Source of the DNA: Betaproteobacteria bacterium
GTDB taxonomy: Bacteria > Pseudomonadota > Gammaproteobacteria > Burkholderiales > SG8-39
Direction: 5' to 3'
DNA: 34,789 nucleotides
Assembly (NCBI GenBank): GCA_009693235.1
Contig: SHXR01000050.1
Location: forward strand, 1-34,789
The notes beneath the pieces were generated by a model that made no database searches, was not told the DNA's origin, and saw only the letters and a list, made by a program, of their open reading frames with translations. Below are positions 1 through 11,015 of this stretch, one piece after another (position 1 is the stretch's first letter; each line of letters opens with the position of its first letter). The position numbers and the translations under genes were made by a program.

Positions 1-2
1 TT

Positions 3-1435
3 CGCATTGCTGCCTCGGCTGCGGTGGTCACGGACATCGCAGCAAGTGACCAAGCCGTCTATGGCGTGAACACCGGATTTGGCAAACTGGCGAAAATCCG
101 GATTCCGCGCGATCAGCTCGTGCAACTGCAGCGTAACCTGGTGTTGTCGCATGCCGCCGGCGTTGGCGCGCCATTTGCCGATGGCGTCGTGCGCTTGATT
201 ATCGCGCTGAAGGTCGCCAGTTTCGCCCAAGGCTTCTCCGGTGTGCGCGTGGCGACTGCTGAGATATTGGTCAACCTCTTCAATGCGCGCGTGCTGCCGC
301 AGATCCCCTCCAAGAGATCGGTCGGCGTCTCGGGTGACCTGGCCCCGCTGGCGCACCTCGCAGCTTGCTTGCTTGGGGTTGGCAATGCATCGATTGATGG
401 CCCGGTGTGCACGGCCACCGCCCTCGAACAAGCGGGTCTTGCTCCGTTGACGCTTGGCCCGAAAGAGGGACTCGCACTCATCAATGGCGCGCAAGTTTCC
501 AACGCGTTGAGTCTGGCCGGCCTATTTGCCGCGGAAAACATCTACTCGGCCGCGGTGATGGCGGGCACCATGTCGGTGGACGCCACGATGGGCAGTGACA
601 CGCCGTTTGATGCAAGGCTACATGAGATTCGCGGCCAACGCGCGCAGGTTGAACTCGCCCTCACCTATCGTTCGCTCCTTGCCGGCAGCGTGATTCGTGA
701 ATCGCACCGAATCAATGACGAACGCGTACAGGACCCCTACTCGCTTCGTTGCCAACCACAGGTAATGGGAGCGTGCCTCGCGCAAATGCGTTACGCAGCA
801 GGAATTTTCGGTGATGAGGCGAATGGCACCTCGGACAATCCGATCGTTTTTGCCGATACGCGTGAAATCCTCTCGGGTGAAAATTTCCATGCCGAGCCGC
901 TGGCGTTAGCCGCCGATGCGCCGGCGATTGCGATCGCCGAGATCGGTGCGATGTCGGAGCGACGCATCGTCTTGCTGATCGACACCACCATTTCCGGGTT
1001 GCCCGTTTTTCTCGTCAAGGAAAACGGACTCAATTCGGGCTTCATGATTGCGCAGGTCACGGCGGCAGCCCTCGCTAGCGAAAACAAAGCGCTCGCACAT
1101 CCGGCGAGCGTCGATAGCATCCCGACCTCGGCAAACCAGGAAGACTTCGTGAGCATGGCGACCCATGCGGCGCGCCGGCTGACTGATATGGCCGATAACG
1201 TCGCGACCGTCGTTGGCATTGAACTGCTCGCCGCCGCGCAAGGCATCGAGTTTCGTGCACCGTTGGTGAGCTCGCTGCCGATTCGCGAAATTGTCGACGA
1301 GTTGCGAACCAAAGTTGCGCACTATGAAGCGGACCGGTATTTCTCCCCGGACATCGAGGCAGTCCGTAGTTGGGTTCATTCCGGCCGCTTCAATCGTGCG
1401 GTGTCGGCCCTGCTGCCGTCTTATAGTGGATCAAG

Positions 1436-1439
<4 letters not shown>
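3..1439 (+). CDS. hutH: Histidine ammonia-lyase-like MIO-family lyase, 5' truncated by window edge
   Basis: This enzyme family eliminates ammonia from histidine (giving urocanate) or from aromatic amino acids, using an MIO electrophile. The frame is open from base 3 with no start; by comparison with HutH (about 510 aa) roughly 30 N-terminal residues lie outside the window. Visible family blocks are [16 protein letters not shown] (the His typical of histidases), the MIO loop, [27 protein letters not shown] and [10 protein letters not shown]. Two things are odd. The MIO triad reads Val-Ser-Gly (Val codon GTC at 327-329) rather than Ala-Ser-Gly, and the block usually QEDHVSM has Phe for His. No other hut gene is visible. 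The gene ends in a CTAG (1436-1439) shared with the stop of the convergent synthetase. Family membership is secure; histidine as substrate is an inference. Confidence 0.85.
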
Positions 1440-3396
<1,957 letters not shown>

Positions 3397-3400
<4 letters not shown>

Positions 3401-3825
3401 GCAAGCACTCCGGATTCGGCCAGGCGGCGAATCATCGCCGGGAGCGGCACCGCTTTGTTCAGCGTTTTGCTGATCCACACCATCTTCACTTCCCCTTCTG
3501 CATACACTATTTCCGGATCGTAACTGGGACGCATTTCGTAGTACGTCATGACGCTCGTGCGGCCAGGCTCAGCGAGCAGTAATTTTATTTCGACGTCGCC
3601 CGGATAAGCGAGCGCGCGTCGATAAGTACAGCTTGCGGTGATGACCACCGGCGAATGGTCAGCCGGCAGCTGACCGCCGCCCCCGCCCACTTCGTAGCGA
3701 TCGAAAAAACTGATGCGCGCCTGCTCCATGTAACGAAAGTACACGGTGTTGTTGACATGGCGTTGTGCATCCATATCGCCCCAGCGAATGGGCATGCGTT
3801 CGGTATGAACGTGGAAACGGCTCAT
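3397..3825 (-). CDS. Acyl-CoA thioesterase, 4HBT/YbgC-like hotdog fold
   Basis: A small (142 aa) single-domain hotdog protein expected to hydrolyse an acyl-CoA thioester in the cytoplasm. Near the N-terminus it has [12 protein letters not shown] followed by YFRYMEQAR, the 4HBT signature with the catalytic Asp (residue 17 or 19), and later a typical PGD.E block. I chose the ATG at 3825 because homologues start shortly before this motif. The frame is open to 3867, but those extra residues (FLFFD region) come from a poly-A/T tract and look non-coding. Neither start has a convincing Shine-Dalgarno. Its stop overlaps the acetoacetyl-CoA synthetase start (ATGA), so the two form one unit. The natural substrate cannot be told from sequence. 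Confidence 0.85.
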
Positions 3826-3896
3826 CAACGTTGCTGCGTCAAAAAAAAGGAAGGCGGGGCAGGCCAAGCAAGTTCGCGAGCCCGAATGGACGGCGA

Positions 3897-3912
3897 ATTA
3901 TAATCGGACCGT
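3897..3912. promoter_or_regulatory. Symmetric -10 element between divergent thioesterase and ETF-QO genes
   Basis: The 8-base palindrome ATTATAAT (3897-3904) gives a perfect TATAAT on both strands (plus 3899-3904, minus 3902-3897) in the only gap between two divergent genes. No good -35 is seen on either side. The plus-strand element continues as TATAATCGGACCGT and shares 15 identical bases with the fabI promoter region at 31653-31667. Plus-strand transcription from here would give ETF-QO a 5' leader of about 170 bases. Confidence 0.55.
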
Positions 3913-4083
3913 TCAAAGTGATTCGTCATTAGTAAGGGAACTCCGCCACCACCGGGATCAAGTAGACTTTTGAACCGCAAAGGACGAAACGAGCTTGCAA
4001 GCAAGAATTTCCAAATTTTTCTGGGTGAGCCCATACCCCGCCCCACGCCGCGATGTCGTGCCATTGCATCCAGGAACAATCTG

Positions 4084-5742
4084 ATGAGCGACGCCTTGCA
4101 ACGTGAGTCCATGGAATATGACGTCGTCATCGTGGGCGGTGGCCCGGCCGGCCTTGCCGCGGCTATTCGCATCAAGCAGTTCGCCGCCGCCAAATCGACC
4201 GAGGTTTCGGTATGCCTCATCGAAAAAGGCTCGGAGATCGGCGCCCATATTCTCTCCGGCGCGGTGATGGATCCACGCGCCATGACCGAGCTCTATCCGG
4301 ATTGGCAGGCCCTTCAAGCACCGCTCAACACGCCGGTGGCGGAAGATCGCTTCCTTTTTCTTGGCGCCAAGAATTCGTATCAGATTCCAGACGCTTTGCT
4401 ACCAGAATGCTTCAAGAACCACGGCAACTATGTCGTGAGCCTGGGCAATGTGTGCCGGTGGCTGGGTGGTAAAGCTGAAGAACTGGGCGTTGAGATTTAC
4501 CCTGGATTTGCCGGTGCGGAGGTGCTCTTCAATACCGCCGGTGCAGTCGTGGGCGTTGCCACCGGTGATATGGGCATCGGTAAGGACGGCAAGCCAACCG
4601 GCAATCATCAGCGTGGCATGGAATTGCGTGGCAAATACACCTTCTTCGCCGAAGGATGCCGTGGTCACCTCGGCAAGATGCTGATGGATAAGTTTCGCCT
4701 GCGAGACGGTGCCGATCCGCAGGTCTATGGCATTGGACTCAAAGAGCTGTGGGAAATCGACCCGGCAAAGCACAAGGCCGGACTGGTTGTTCACACCGCC
4801 GGCTGGCCACTTGACGCGAGCACCTATGGCGGCTCGTTCCTCTATCACCTTGAGAACAATCAGGTGGCGGTCGGATTTGTGGTCGGGCTCGGTTATGCGA
4901 ACCCGTATCTCAATCCGTTTGAAGAACTGCAACGCTACAAAACGCATCCGCATATCCGCCTATTTTTAGAAGGAGGCAAGCGGATCGCCTATGGCGCCCG
5001 GGCCATCACCGCGGGCGGCATTATGTCGCTGCCGAAAATCGTGTTCCCAGGCGGCTGCCTGGTGGGTGACGATGCGGGCTTTCTCAATGCCTCGCGCATC
5101 AAAGGCAGTCATGCGGCGATCAAGACCGGCATGCTGGCGGCCGAGGCCTGCGTGGAAGCGCTGCAGACAGGTCGTGCCAATGACGAACTGACCCGTTATC
5201 CGGAAGCGTTTCGCGCCTCATGGCTCCACGACGAACTCTGGAAAGCGCGCAACTTCAAGCAGTGGATGGCCAAGGGCCTGTACCTTGGGACCGCGATGGT
5301 CGGCGTCGAGCAATGGCTGCTCGGTGGCAAGGTACCGTGGACGTTGCATCACAAACATGCCGATCACGAAACGCTCGAACCGGCCGCAAAGAGCCAGCGC
5401 ATCGACTACCCGAAGCCAGATGGCAAGATTTCCTTCGACCGGTTGTCGTCCGTCTTCGTCTCGAACACCAATCATGAAGAAAACCAGCCCGCGCATCTCA
5501 CGCTGAAGAGCGCACAGGTGCCGATCACCACCAACCTTGCACTTTACGATGCCCCGGAACAACGCTTCTGCCCGGCTGGAGTCTATGAGATCGTCCGGAA
5601 CGATGATGGCTCCAATCCCCGCTTGCAGATCAACGCGCAGAACTGTGTGCATTGCAAGAGCTGCGACATCAAGGACCCTACCCAAAACATTCATTGGGTG
5701 GTGCCAGAAGGTGGTGGCGGTCCGAACTATCCGAACATGTAG
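4084..5742 (+). CDS. Electron transfer flavoprotein-ubiquinone oxidoreductase (ETF-QO)
   Basis: Membrane-associated FAD and 4Fe-4S enzyme that passes electrons from reduced ETF to ubiquinone, connecting acyl-CoA dehydrogenases to the respiratory chain. The protein is 552 aa, full length for the family. The FAD Rossmann motif VVIVGGGPAGLAAA lies at about residues 14-27. The C-terminal ferredoxin-like domain holds four cluster cysteines, Cys496 in RFCPAG and Cys521, Cys524 and Cys527 in NCVHCKSCDIKDP. I start it at 4084 because AGGA lies about 8 bases upstream and the FAD motif then sits at the usual distance. The frame is open back to a TTG at 3970, but that extension looks non-coding. Its partners ETF alpha and beta and an acyl-CoA dehydrogenase are encoded 3-6 kb downstream on the other strand. 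Confidence 0.95.
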   Translation: MSDALQRESMEYDVVIVGGGPAGLAAAIRIKQFAAAKSTEVSVCLIEKGSEIGAHILSGAVMDPRAMTELYPDWQALQAPLNTPVAEDRFLFLGAKNSYQIPDALLPECFKNHGNYVVSLGNVCRWLGGKAEELGVEIYPGFAGAEVLFNTAGAVVGVATGDMGIGKDGKPTGNHQRGMELRGKYTFFAEGCRGHLGKMLMDKFRLRDGADPQVYGIGLKELWEIDPAKHKAGLVVHTAGWPLDASTYGGSFLYHLENNQVAVGFVVGLGYANPYLNPFEELQRYKTHPHIRLFLEGGKRIAYGARAITAGGIMSLPKIVFPGGCLVGDDAGFLNASRIKGSHAAIKTGMLAAEACVEALQTGRANDELTRYPEAFRASWLHDELWKARNFKQWMAKGLYLGTAMVGVEQWLLGGKVPWTLHHKHADHETLEPAAKSQRIDYPKPDGKISFDRLSSVFVSNTNHEENQPAHLTLKSAQVPITTNLALYDAPEQRFCPAGVYEIVRNDDGSNPRLQINAQNCVHCKSCDIKDPTQNIHWVVPEGGGGPNYPNM

Positions 5743-5814
5743 GATTGCGGGCGGATAGCCGTATTCCTCCCAACAAGGTTATTCTCGGTACGTTAACCCA
5801 CGAAGGAGCAGTCC

Positions 5815-7488
5815 ATGGCGTACGATCTTCTTATCAAAAACGGTACCGTGATCGATGGCACCGGCGCACCCGGCCGCCATGCCGATATCGCGGTGTCAGG
5901 CGGCAAAATCATCGACATCGGCAAGATCAAAGACAGCGCCGCCAAAGTCATCGATGCCGCCGATTGTGTGGTGGCGCCAGGCTTTATCGATCCGCATACG
6001 CACTACGATGCGCAGATTTGCTGGGACGGTGCGGTCACGCCCTCTCCTTGGCACGGCGTGACCAGTGTCGTCATGGGTAACTGTGGTGTCGGCATTGCGC
6101 CCTGCCGGCCAGGCGATCGAGAAGTCGCGATGCGCGATCTGGTGAACGTTGAAGCCATTCCGTTTGAAGTGCTGAACGCCGGCATCACCTGGGACTGGGA
6201 AACCTTCCCGCAGTTCATGAATGCGGCCGATGCGCGTAAGCCCGCACTTAATCTTGCCTTCCTAGCGCCGCTTACCCCGTTTCGTCATTACGTCATGGGC
6301 GCCGAATCGATGGAACGCGCTGCCTCGCCCGCGGAAACCGCGAAAATCAAGGCGCTGCTTGGCGAAGCGATGGATGCCGGTGCGTTCGGATTCTCCAGCA
6401 CTGTACTCAATCAGCACATCGGCTACGGCGGGAAACCGCTCGGTTGCCGGTACGCCGATGCAGCGGAATATCGCGCGTATTCGAATGTGCTGAAGGAGAA
6501 AAACAAGGGCGCCATCGAAGTGGCCGTGACGCGTCAGATCGCGGTGCTGGAAGATGAGCAGTACGATCTCCTCGATTTGCTGCTTGCCGAAAGTAAGCGG
6601 CCGGTCACCTTCATTGCGATGTTCGATCGCGATGATATTCCCGAGGCGGTTCGAGACACGCTACGCAAAGCCGCGCCACTGATCAAGCGTGGTGCGCGGC
6701 CGCAGACCTCTCCCCTGCCACTCACGCGCGAAGTGAATATGAGGAATCCGTTCTCATTCGCGGCGTTTCCTTCTTGGAATCGCGTGTTCATCGATAAATC
6801 AAAATCCGCGCAGTCCGCGGTCTATCGTGATTCGGCGTTTCGCGATCATTTTCGCGAGGATCTCAAAAAACCACAGACTTTCGGCAACTGGTCGCGCGTG
6901 ACCGTGCACGAGGTGCATTCCGCCGCGCTAAAGCCGTTCGAAGGACGCACCGTCGCCGAGATCGCCAAGGCGCTTGGCAAAGACCCGGTCGATACCTTTC
7001 TTGATCTCACCGTCGATGATGATCTCGATATCGAATTTGCCCTCGCGACCTTCAATAACCGCCCCGAACGAATGAAGGAGATCCTAACGAACCCCGATAT
7101 CTTGATCGGCCTGGGCGATGGTGGTGCGCATGTCGATATGTTGTGCGATTCGGGTTATCCGACGTTTCTGCTTGGCACCTGGGTGCGCGATCAGCAGGTC
7201 ATGAGCCTCGAACAAGGGGTGCGCCGTCTAACCAGTGATCCGGCTGATTTCTTCGGCATCAAGGATCGTGGTCGCCTGCAAACGGGCTTGGCCGCCGATA
7301 TTGCGATCTTTGATCCGAAGACGATTGGCTCGTCTAATCGCGGCGAACGTCGCTTCGACTTGCCGGGCGGGGCGAAACGCATGGTGATGCCATCACGCGG
7401 CGTTCTTCACACCATCGTCAACGGCCAGACGATTTACGCCGATGGCAGTCTGACCGATGCCAAGGCCGGCAAGGTGTTGCGTTCATAG
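5815..7488 (+). CDS. Amidohydrolase of the N-acyl-D-amino-acid deacylase family, altered metal site
   Basis: A 557 aa metal-dependent amidohydrolase of the D-aminoacylase group (COG3653-like). It has the usual N-terminal beta sandwich (NGTVIDGTG), the metal motif FIDPHTHYD (His61, His63), GNCGVG with the family Cys (Cys90), and a late Asp in GDGGAH (Asp435). The C-terminal sandwich carries ADIAIFDP. The start is firm: AAGGAG lies about 7 bases before the ATG. Where true D-aminoacylases carry two further metal-binding His, in a THMR-like and an ISHHK-like block, I read EVAVTRQ and FIAMF with no His, so the second metal site is probably lost. Deacylation of D-amino acids is therefore a family name, not a demonstrated reaction. 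It lies 72 bases downstream of ETF-QO on the same strand and may be cotranscribed. Confidence 0.85.
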   Translation: MAYDLLIKNGTVIDGTGAPGRHADIAVSGGKIIDIGKIKDSAAKVIDAADCVVAPGFIDPHTHYDAQICWDGAVTPSPWHGVTSVVMGNCGVGIAPCRPGDREVAMRDLVNVEAIPFEVLNAGITWDWETFPQFMNAADARKPALNLAFLAPLTPFRHYVMGAESMERAASPAETAKIKALLGEAMDAGAFGFSSTVLNQHIGYGGKPLGCRYADAAEYRAYSNVLKEKNKGAIEVAVTRQIAVLEDEQYDLLDLLLAESKRPVTFIAMFDRDDIPEAVRDTLRKAAPLIKRGARPQTSPLPLTREVNMRNPFSFAAFPSWNRVFIDKSKSAQSAVYRDSAFRDHFREDLKKPQTFGNWSRVTVHEVHSAALKPFEGRTVAEIAKALGKDPVDTFLDLTVDDDLDIEFALATFNNRPERMKEILTNPDILIGLGDGGAHVDMLCDSGYPTFLLGTWVRDQQVMSLEQGVRRLTSDPADFFGIKDRGRLQTGLAADIAIFDPKTIGSSNRGERRFDLPGGAKRMVMPSRGVLHTIVNGQTIYADGSLTDAKAGKVLRS

Positions 7489-7553
7489 GACATCGGAAAC
7501 TTGGAACCTATCGTCATTTTGATCGACTCGCTTTAAAGTCCATTTCGCACCGG

Positions 7554-7569
7554 GCCTGCCGCGACAGGC
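7554..7569. promoter_or_regulatory. Candidate operator upstream of the TetR gene
   Basis: GCCTGCCGCGACAGGC is a 16-base palindrome with one mismatched pair, about 50 bases before the TetR start. Its size and place suit an autoregulatory TetR operator. It could equally be a weak hairpin after the amidohydrolase gene; no T-run follows. Confidence 0.35.
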
Positions 7570-7620
7570 TCGCACGTGCAATGGCCCTAGCACACCTACC
7601 GTCTGCGGTCTTTATTGCCC

Positions 7621-8265
7621 ATGGATGAACCGTTGAGCCTGCGCGACCTACGTTTTCCACCGCCCACCTTGCGCAAAGGCGAGCGAACACGTGAGTCCAT
7701 CCTCAATGATGCGGTCGCCTTGGCGAGTCAAGTCGGACTCGAAAGCCTGTCGATCGGCTCGTTAGCCCTTCGCACCAGCATGTCAAAGAGTGGCCTCTTT
7801 GCGCACTTCGGCTCCAAGGAAGAACTGCAACGGGCGACCCTGGCCCGCGCCGAGCAACTGTTTCGCGAGCGGGTGTTTGATCCGGCGATGGCGCAGCCGC
7901 CTGGACTGCTGAGACTGCAATCGTTGATGGACCACTGGCTCGCCTACATGGACGGCTGCGATGAATCGCCGGGCGGCTGCCTCTTGGTAGGGGCCGCTAT
8001 GGAATATGACGATCGACCCGGTCCAATGCGTAACATCGTCGCAGAGGGGCAACGGGAATTGCGCGGCGCCATTGCCAAGGCCGTACGCATGGCCATCGAT
8101 TCGCAGGAGCTACGCGCCGATGTTGATCCGTGGCAATTCACGTTCGAGTTGTACGGCATCGTGCTGGCTGCACACCATGAACGCCGCTTACTGGATGATC
8201 GGCGTTCCAACGAACGCGCGCAGCGCGCCTTCGATCGGTTGGTTCGCTGCTCGGCGCCCAGTTAG
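7621..8265 (+). CDS. TetR/AcrR family transcriptional regulator
   Basis: A 214 aa one-domain-plus-ligand-domain repressor. The N-terminal helix-turn-helix spans about residues 20-66 (RTRESILNDAVALASQVGLE, then a SKSGLFAHFGSKEEL recognition segment). The C-terminal ligand domain contains GGCLLVGAAMEYDDRPGP, a pattern common in TetR proteins linked to fatty-acid and acyl-CoA genes. I use the ATG at 7621; a TTG six bases earlier is possible, and neither has a clear Shine-Dalgarno. It converges on the acyl-CoA dehydrogenase with a 4-base stop overlap (8262-8265), so that gene's promoter is far away. Targets could be its own promoter (palindrome at 7554), the amidohydrolase upstream or the etf promoter; the sequence does not decide. 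Confidence 0.88.
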   Translation: MDEPLSLRDLRFPPPTLRKGERTRESILNDAVALASQVGLESLSIGSLALRTSMSKSGLFAHFGSKEELQRATLARAEQLFRERVFDPAMAQPPGLLRLQSLMDHWLAYMDGCDESPGGCLLVGAAMEYDDRPGPMRNIVAEGQRELRGAIAKAVRMAIDSQELRADVDPWQFTFELYGIVLAAHHERRLLDDRRSNERAQRAFDRLVRCSAPS

Positions 8266-10055
8266 AATTGCTCTTCGGCGAGCCCCAGCACGCTCGCCGC
8301 GCCTTGCACCACTTGATCGCGCAGTCCAGGTACCTGCGATAGAAAGTGATCAGCAAAAAAGCGTGCGGTCGTGATCTTCGCTTGGTAAAACGATGCGTCC
8401 GGCCCGCCTGCCGTCAAGCGCTTCTGCGCGATGACGGCCGCCCGCGCCATTTGCCAGCCGGCGGTAGTGATGCCCATCAGCTTGAGAAACGGCACCGCAC
8501 CAGCGTAGGCCGCGCGCACATCCTGGCCGGCACCGTTCACGATCCAGGTAATGCATTCATCTGCCGCAACGGCGGCTGCGGCAAGGCGCTTGCGGATCGC
8601 GGCGAGCTGCAGATCGGAGTGTTTCGCTAATTCGCCGTCCAGGGCTTTGAGCTGGCTGATGACGGCCTTCGCCGTTTGCCCGCCGTCGCGGGAAAGTTTG
8701 CGGCCGATGAGATCGTTGGCTTGAATACCGGTGGTTCCCTCGTAGATCGTCGTGATGCGTGCATCGCGAAGATGCTGCGCGGCGCCGGTTTCTTCGATAA
8801 ATCCCATGCCGCCGTGCACCTGCACGCCGGTCGAGGCGATTTCGATGCCGACTTCGGTCGACCAGCCTTTTACGATCGGAATCATGAGATCGACGAACGC
8901 CTGCTGGCGTTTGCGCTCGTTCTCATCCGGATGGTGGTGTGCCTTGTCGGTCGCTGCCGCCACCACATAAGCGAGCGCCCGGGTTGCTTCGGTCTGCGCA
9001 CGCATGGTCATCAACATCCGGCGCACATCCGGATGTTTGATGATGGCGACCGATTGGCTACCTGATCCACCTAATTCGCGGCTTTGGATGCGATCGCGCG
9101 CATAGTCGACCGCGCGTTGATAAGCCCGCTCGGAAATCGCCACGCCTTCCATGCCGACAGCGAACCGCGCGGCGTTCATCATGATGAACATGTACTCGAG
9201 GCCGCGATTCTCCTCGCCGATGAGGGTACCGATCGCGCCGTCACGCTCGCCGTATTGCATGACCGCGGTTGGGCTCGCGTGAATGCCAAGCTTGTGTTCG
9301 AGCGAAACGCAGCGAACGTCATTTCTTGCCCCGAGCGAACCGTCCGCATTGACCAGAAATTTTGGCACGATAAATAGTGAGATTCCGCGCACGCCGGCCG
9401 GTGCGTCCTGCGCGCGCGCCAGCACCAGATGCACGATGTTCTCAGCGAGGTCGTGCTCACCATAGGTGATGAAAATCTTCTGACCGAAGATCCGGTAGTG
9501 GTCACCCTCTGGCACCGCGCGACTCTTGATCAACGCGAGATCCGAACCGGCCTGCGGTTCGGTGAGATTCATGGTGCCGGTCCAGTCGCCTTGAATCATC
9601 TTCGGTAGGTACTGGGCCTTTTGCGCATCTGAACCACGCAGCAGCAAAGCTTCGATCACACCGCCCGTCAACAACGGGCAGAGTGAAAACGACAGGTTCG
9701 CGGATTTCCACATCTCCATGACCGGTGTGGCCACCGTCTTGGGTAATCCTTGTCCGCCAAAGTCCGTCGGGAACTGCAGCGCGTTCCAACCACCATCGAC
9801 AAACTTTCGATAAGCATCGCCGAAGCCATCGGGGGTCTTCACGCCATCGGCTGTCCATTTGGAGCCCTGTCGGTCGCCCGGTTGATTCAATGGCGACAAC
9901 ACCTCGGTAGCGAACTTGCCGTTCTCCTCCAGAATCTGTTGGACGAGTTCTGCGTTGACATCCGCGAACGGCGGTAGCGCCGCCACTTCGTCAAGCCCGG
10001 CCAGCTCGGTCAAGACGAACATCATGTCGCGAATTGGCGCGCGGTACTCACTCAT
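8262..10055 (-). CDS. Acyl-CoA dehydrogenase, long (about 600 aa) type
   Basis: FAD enzyme that introduces the 2,3 double bond into an acyl-CoA and hands electrons to ETF. At 597 aa it belongs to the larger class with a C-terminal extension, like DmdC-type and many betaproteobacterial fatty acyl-CoA dehydrogenases. Visible are MNLTEPQAGSDL in the middle domain, QVHGGMGFIEE and RDARITTIYEGTTGIQ, where Glu of YEGTTG (about residue 439) is the likely catalytic base. The C-terminal 150 residues are the helical extension. It starts 28 bases after the etfA stop in the same direction, so it is probably the third gene of an etfB-etfA-acd unit and uses that ETF directly. Chain-length specificity cannot be read from the sequence. 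Confidence 0.93.
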   Translation of the reverse strand: MSEYRAPIRDMMFVLTELAGLDEVAALPPFADVNAELVQQILEENGKFATEVLSPLNQPGDRQGSKWTADGVKTPDGFGDAYRKFVDGGWNALQFPTDFGGQGLPKTVATPVMEMWKSANLSFSLCPLLTGGVIEALLLRGSDAQKAQYLPKMIQGDWTGTMNLTEPQAGSDLALIKSRAVPEGDHYRIFGQKIFITYGEHDLAENIVHLVLARAQDAPAGVRGISLFIVPKFLVNADGSLGARNDVRCVSLEHKLGIHASPTAVMQYGERDGAIGTLIGEENRGLEYMFIMMNAARFAVGMEGVAISERAYQRAVDYARDRIQSRELGGSGSQSVAIIKHPDVRRMLMTMRAQTEATRALAYVVAAATDKAHHHPDENERKRQQAFVDLMIPIVKGWSTEVGIEIASTGVQVHGGMGFIEETGAAQHLRDARITTIYEGTTGIQANDLIGRKLSRDGGQTAKAVISQLKALDGELAKHSDLQLAAIRKRLAAAAVAADECITWIVNGAGQDVRAAYAGAVPFLKLMGITTAGWQMARAAVIAQKRLTAGGPDASFYQAKITTARFFADHFLSQVPGLRDQVVQGAASVLGLAEEQF

Positions 10056-10082
10056 TGCAGCCTCCGACGAGAGATGCGTCCA

Positions 10083-11015
10083 TTAACCAAGTTCCTTTAC
10101 CAGCTCCGGCACGATACTAAACAGATCGCCAACGATGCCGTAATCCGCTACCTGGAAGATCGGTGCCTCCTCGTCCTTATTGATGGCGACGATCACGCGA
10201 CTGTCTTTCATGCCGGCCAGATGTTGGATCGCACCGGAGATGCCGCAGGCAATGTAGAGATCGGGCGCGACGATTTTGCCGGTCTGCCCAACTTGCCAGT
10301 CGTTGGGTGCGTAACCCGCATCGACCGCCGCCCGTGACGCACCGAGCGCCGCGCCGAGTTTGTCCGCAAGCGGTTCCAGGACTTTGAAATTTTCCGCGGA
10401 GCCGATCGCGCGACCGCCCGATACGATGATGCGTGCTGCCGTCAATTCCGGGCGTTCAGACTTGGTCAATTCACGTCCGACCAGAATCGACAGGCCACTA
10501 TCGGCTTGCAATGCGGTACTTTCGATCGATGCGGAGCCACCGGTAGCAGCGACCGCATCAAAGCCGGTGGTGCGGACCGTCATCACCTTGATTCTATCTT
10601 TCGACTGTACCGTTGCGAGCGCATTACCGGCGTAGATCGGCCGCACGAACGTATCGGCTGTCTTCACTTCGATGATGTCGGAGATCTGCGCGACATCGAG
10701 CAGCGCGGCGATGCGTGGCGTCACGTTCTTGCCGAAGCTGGTGGCCGGGGCGAGGATATGACTGTAAACGCCCGCGATCGACACCACCAGCGCACTGAGA
10801 TTTTCCGCGAGCTGATCGCGATACTGCGCGCCTTCGGCGATCAATACCTTCGCGACGCCTGCAATCTTCGCCGCGGCCGCGGCCGCATCCTTGCAATCGT
10901 TCCCGGCCACCAGCACCGTAATTGGCGCGCCAATTTTTTGCGCCGCTGCCGCCGTGTTGAGCGTGGCGCCTTTGATCGTTTTGTTGTCGTGCTCTGCGAT
11001 GACTAGCGTGCTCAT
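10083..11015 (-). CDS. etfA: Electron transfer flavoprotein alpha subunit
   Basis: Large subunit (310 aa) of the soluble FAD-containing heterodimer that collects electrons from acyl-CoA dehydrogenases and delivers them to ETF-QO. The C-terminal FAD domain is typical: [42 protein letters not shown], and [19 protein letters not shown] close to the end. The ATG overlaps the etfB stop by 4 bases (11012-11015), indicating translational coupling and equimolar production. Length and motif order match the family throughout. Confidence 0.97.
   Translation of the reverse strand: MSTLVIAEHDNKTIKGATLNTAAAAQKIGAPITVLVAGNDCKDAAAAAAKIAGVAKVLIAEGAQYRDQLAENLSALVVSIAGVYSHILAPATSFGKNVTPRIAALLDVAQISDIIEVKTADTFVRPIYAGNALATVQSKDRIKVMTVRTTGFDAVAATGGSASIESTALQADSGLSILVGRELTKSERPELTAARIIVSGGRAIGSAENFKVLEPLADKLGAALGASRAAVDAGYAPNDWQVGQTGKIVAPDLYIACGISGAIQHLAGMKDSRVIVAINKDEEAPIFQVADYGIVGDLFSIVPELVKELG

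Noticed and set aside
3970..4083. N-terminal extension of ETF-QO from a TTG
   Set aside because: The 38 extra residues are not family-like, and the ATG at 4084 has a ribosome site at normal spacing.
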